Assembly (NCBI GenBank): GCA_016125155.1
Contig: WGMI01000015.1
Location: forward strand, 27,449 to 91,448
Direction of reading: 5' to 3'
DNA: 64,000 nt
Source of the DNA: a bacterium
Lineage (GTDB): Bacteria > Bacteroidota > Bacteroidia > Flavobacteriales > Schleiferiaceae
Shown: positions 63,909 to 64,000 of the stretch, in pieces
Layout of the letters: each line of letters begins with the position of its first letter
Numbering within the stretch: the stretch's first letter is position 1
Notes under the pieces: generated by a model
The model's database searches: none
Seen by the model: only the letters and a program-made list of their open reading frames with translations
What the model was told of the DNA's origin: nothing
Position numbers and translations under genes: made by a program

Positions 63909-64000
63909 TCATGCGGCGAATTGGTAGCGTTCGATGGGTTTTTGCCGTTGAATCCCTTGATGTCGTCTGCAGTTGTAGCGCTCGATGAAGCGATCTACAC
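63909..64000 (-). mobile_element. IS3-like transposase, C-terminal fragment at the window edge
   Basis: The visible 29 codons (minus strand) read FIERYNCRRHQGIQRQKPIE followed by RYQFAA and a stop, the typical end of an IS3/IS481 integrase-core transposase. The rest of the element lies beyond base 64000; the inverted repeat of its end cannot be fixed within 63770-63908. Confidence 0.75.

Overview
The window is a 64 kb chromosomal segment from a Bacteroidota bacterium, most likely order Flavobacteriales. The evidence is several secreted proteins ending in type IX secretion (T9SS)-like sorting domains, Bacteroidota promoter boxes of the form TAnnTTTG, weak use of Shine-Dalgarno sites, typical protein families (choice-of-anchor L, DUF3667, DUF4293, DUF4256, PiT transporter with a PhoU-like tail, Rho with a long Arg/Gly-rich insert) and MetH split over two genes. 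GC content looks moderately high for the order. Most of the window is housekeeping DNA with tight gene spacing.

Layout. 1-5.8 kb: edge fragment of a surface protein, M20 dipeptidase, secreted serine hydrolase, phosphate transporter. 6-7.7 kb: membrane M48 protease and the 3-methyladenine glycosylase Tag. 7.7-17 kb: a long minus-strand run, read from right to left: MFS exporter, heme O synthase, two cytochrome oxidase subunit III genes, subunit IV, SCO, DUF420, a small CxxC membrane protein, TolC, a periplasmic adaptor and TsaB. 17-19 kb: a broken DUF1801 gene and a three-gene HipB/HipS/HipT-type toxin-antitoxin locus with three evenly spaced operators. 19-33 kb: Rho, TruA, ABC exporter, Hsp20, a lipoprotein M48 protease, DUF1015, YggS, an exonuclease/GIY-YIG fusion, DUF3667, TpiA and PrmA. 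33-38 kb: one 1463-residue secreted protein of unknown function.

37.7-47.9 kb is a methionine/SAM region. metK is preceded by a promoter and a candidate SAM-II-type pseudoknot. 5 kb further on, a clear SAM-I riboswitch precedes metH (two genes) and metF. Between them lie a tRNA-Arg(ACG), a lipocalin-like lipoprotein, an odd SGNH protein without a signal peptide, DUF2200 and ClpS. 47.9-48.2 kb holds three copies of a 101-bp tandem repeat. 49.3-54.1 kb is a sulfate uptake and activation cluster (SLC13 permease, CysC, CysD, CysN). The remainder carries patatin, DnaK, a lipoprotein, PanB, an RluA-type synthase, a T9SS cargo protein, a Ca2+/H+ antiporter, DUF4256, an AAA ATPase preceded by 15-bp iterons, and the tail of an IS3-like transposase at the right edge.

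The most notable signals are the HipBST-like locus with its operator array, the pair of different SAM riboswitch classes on one pathway, the 101-bp repeat array, the iteron-preceded ATPase beside an insertion sequence, and two large unexplained proteins (33332-37723 and 39987-41924). No CRISPR array, prophage or biosynthetic gene cluster was seen.
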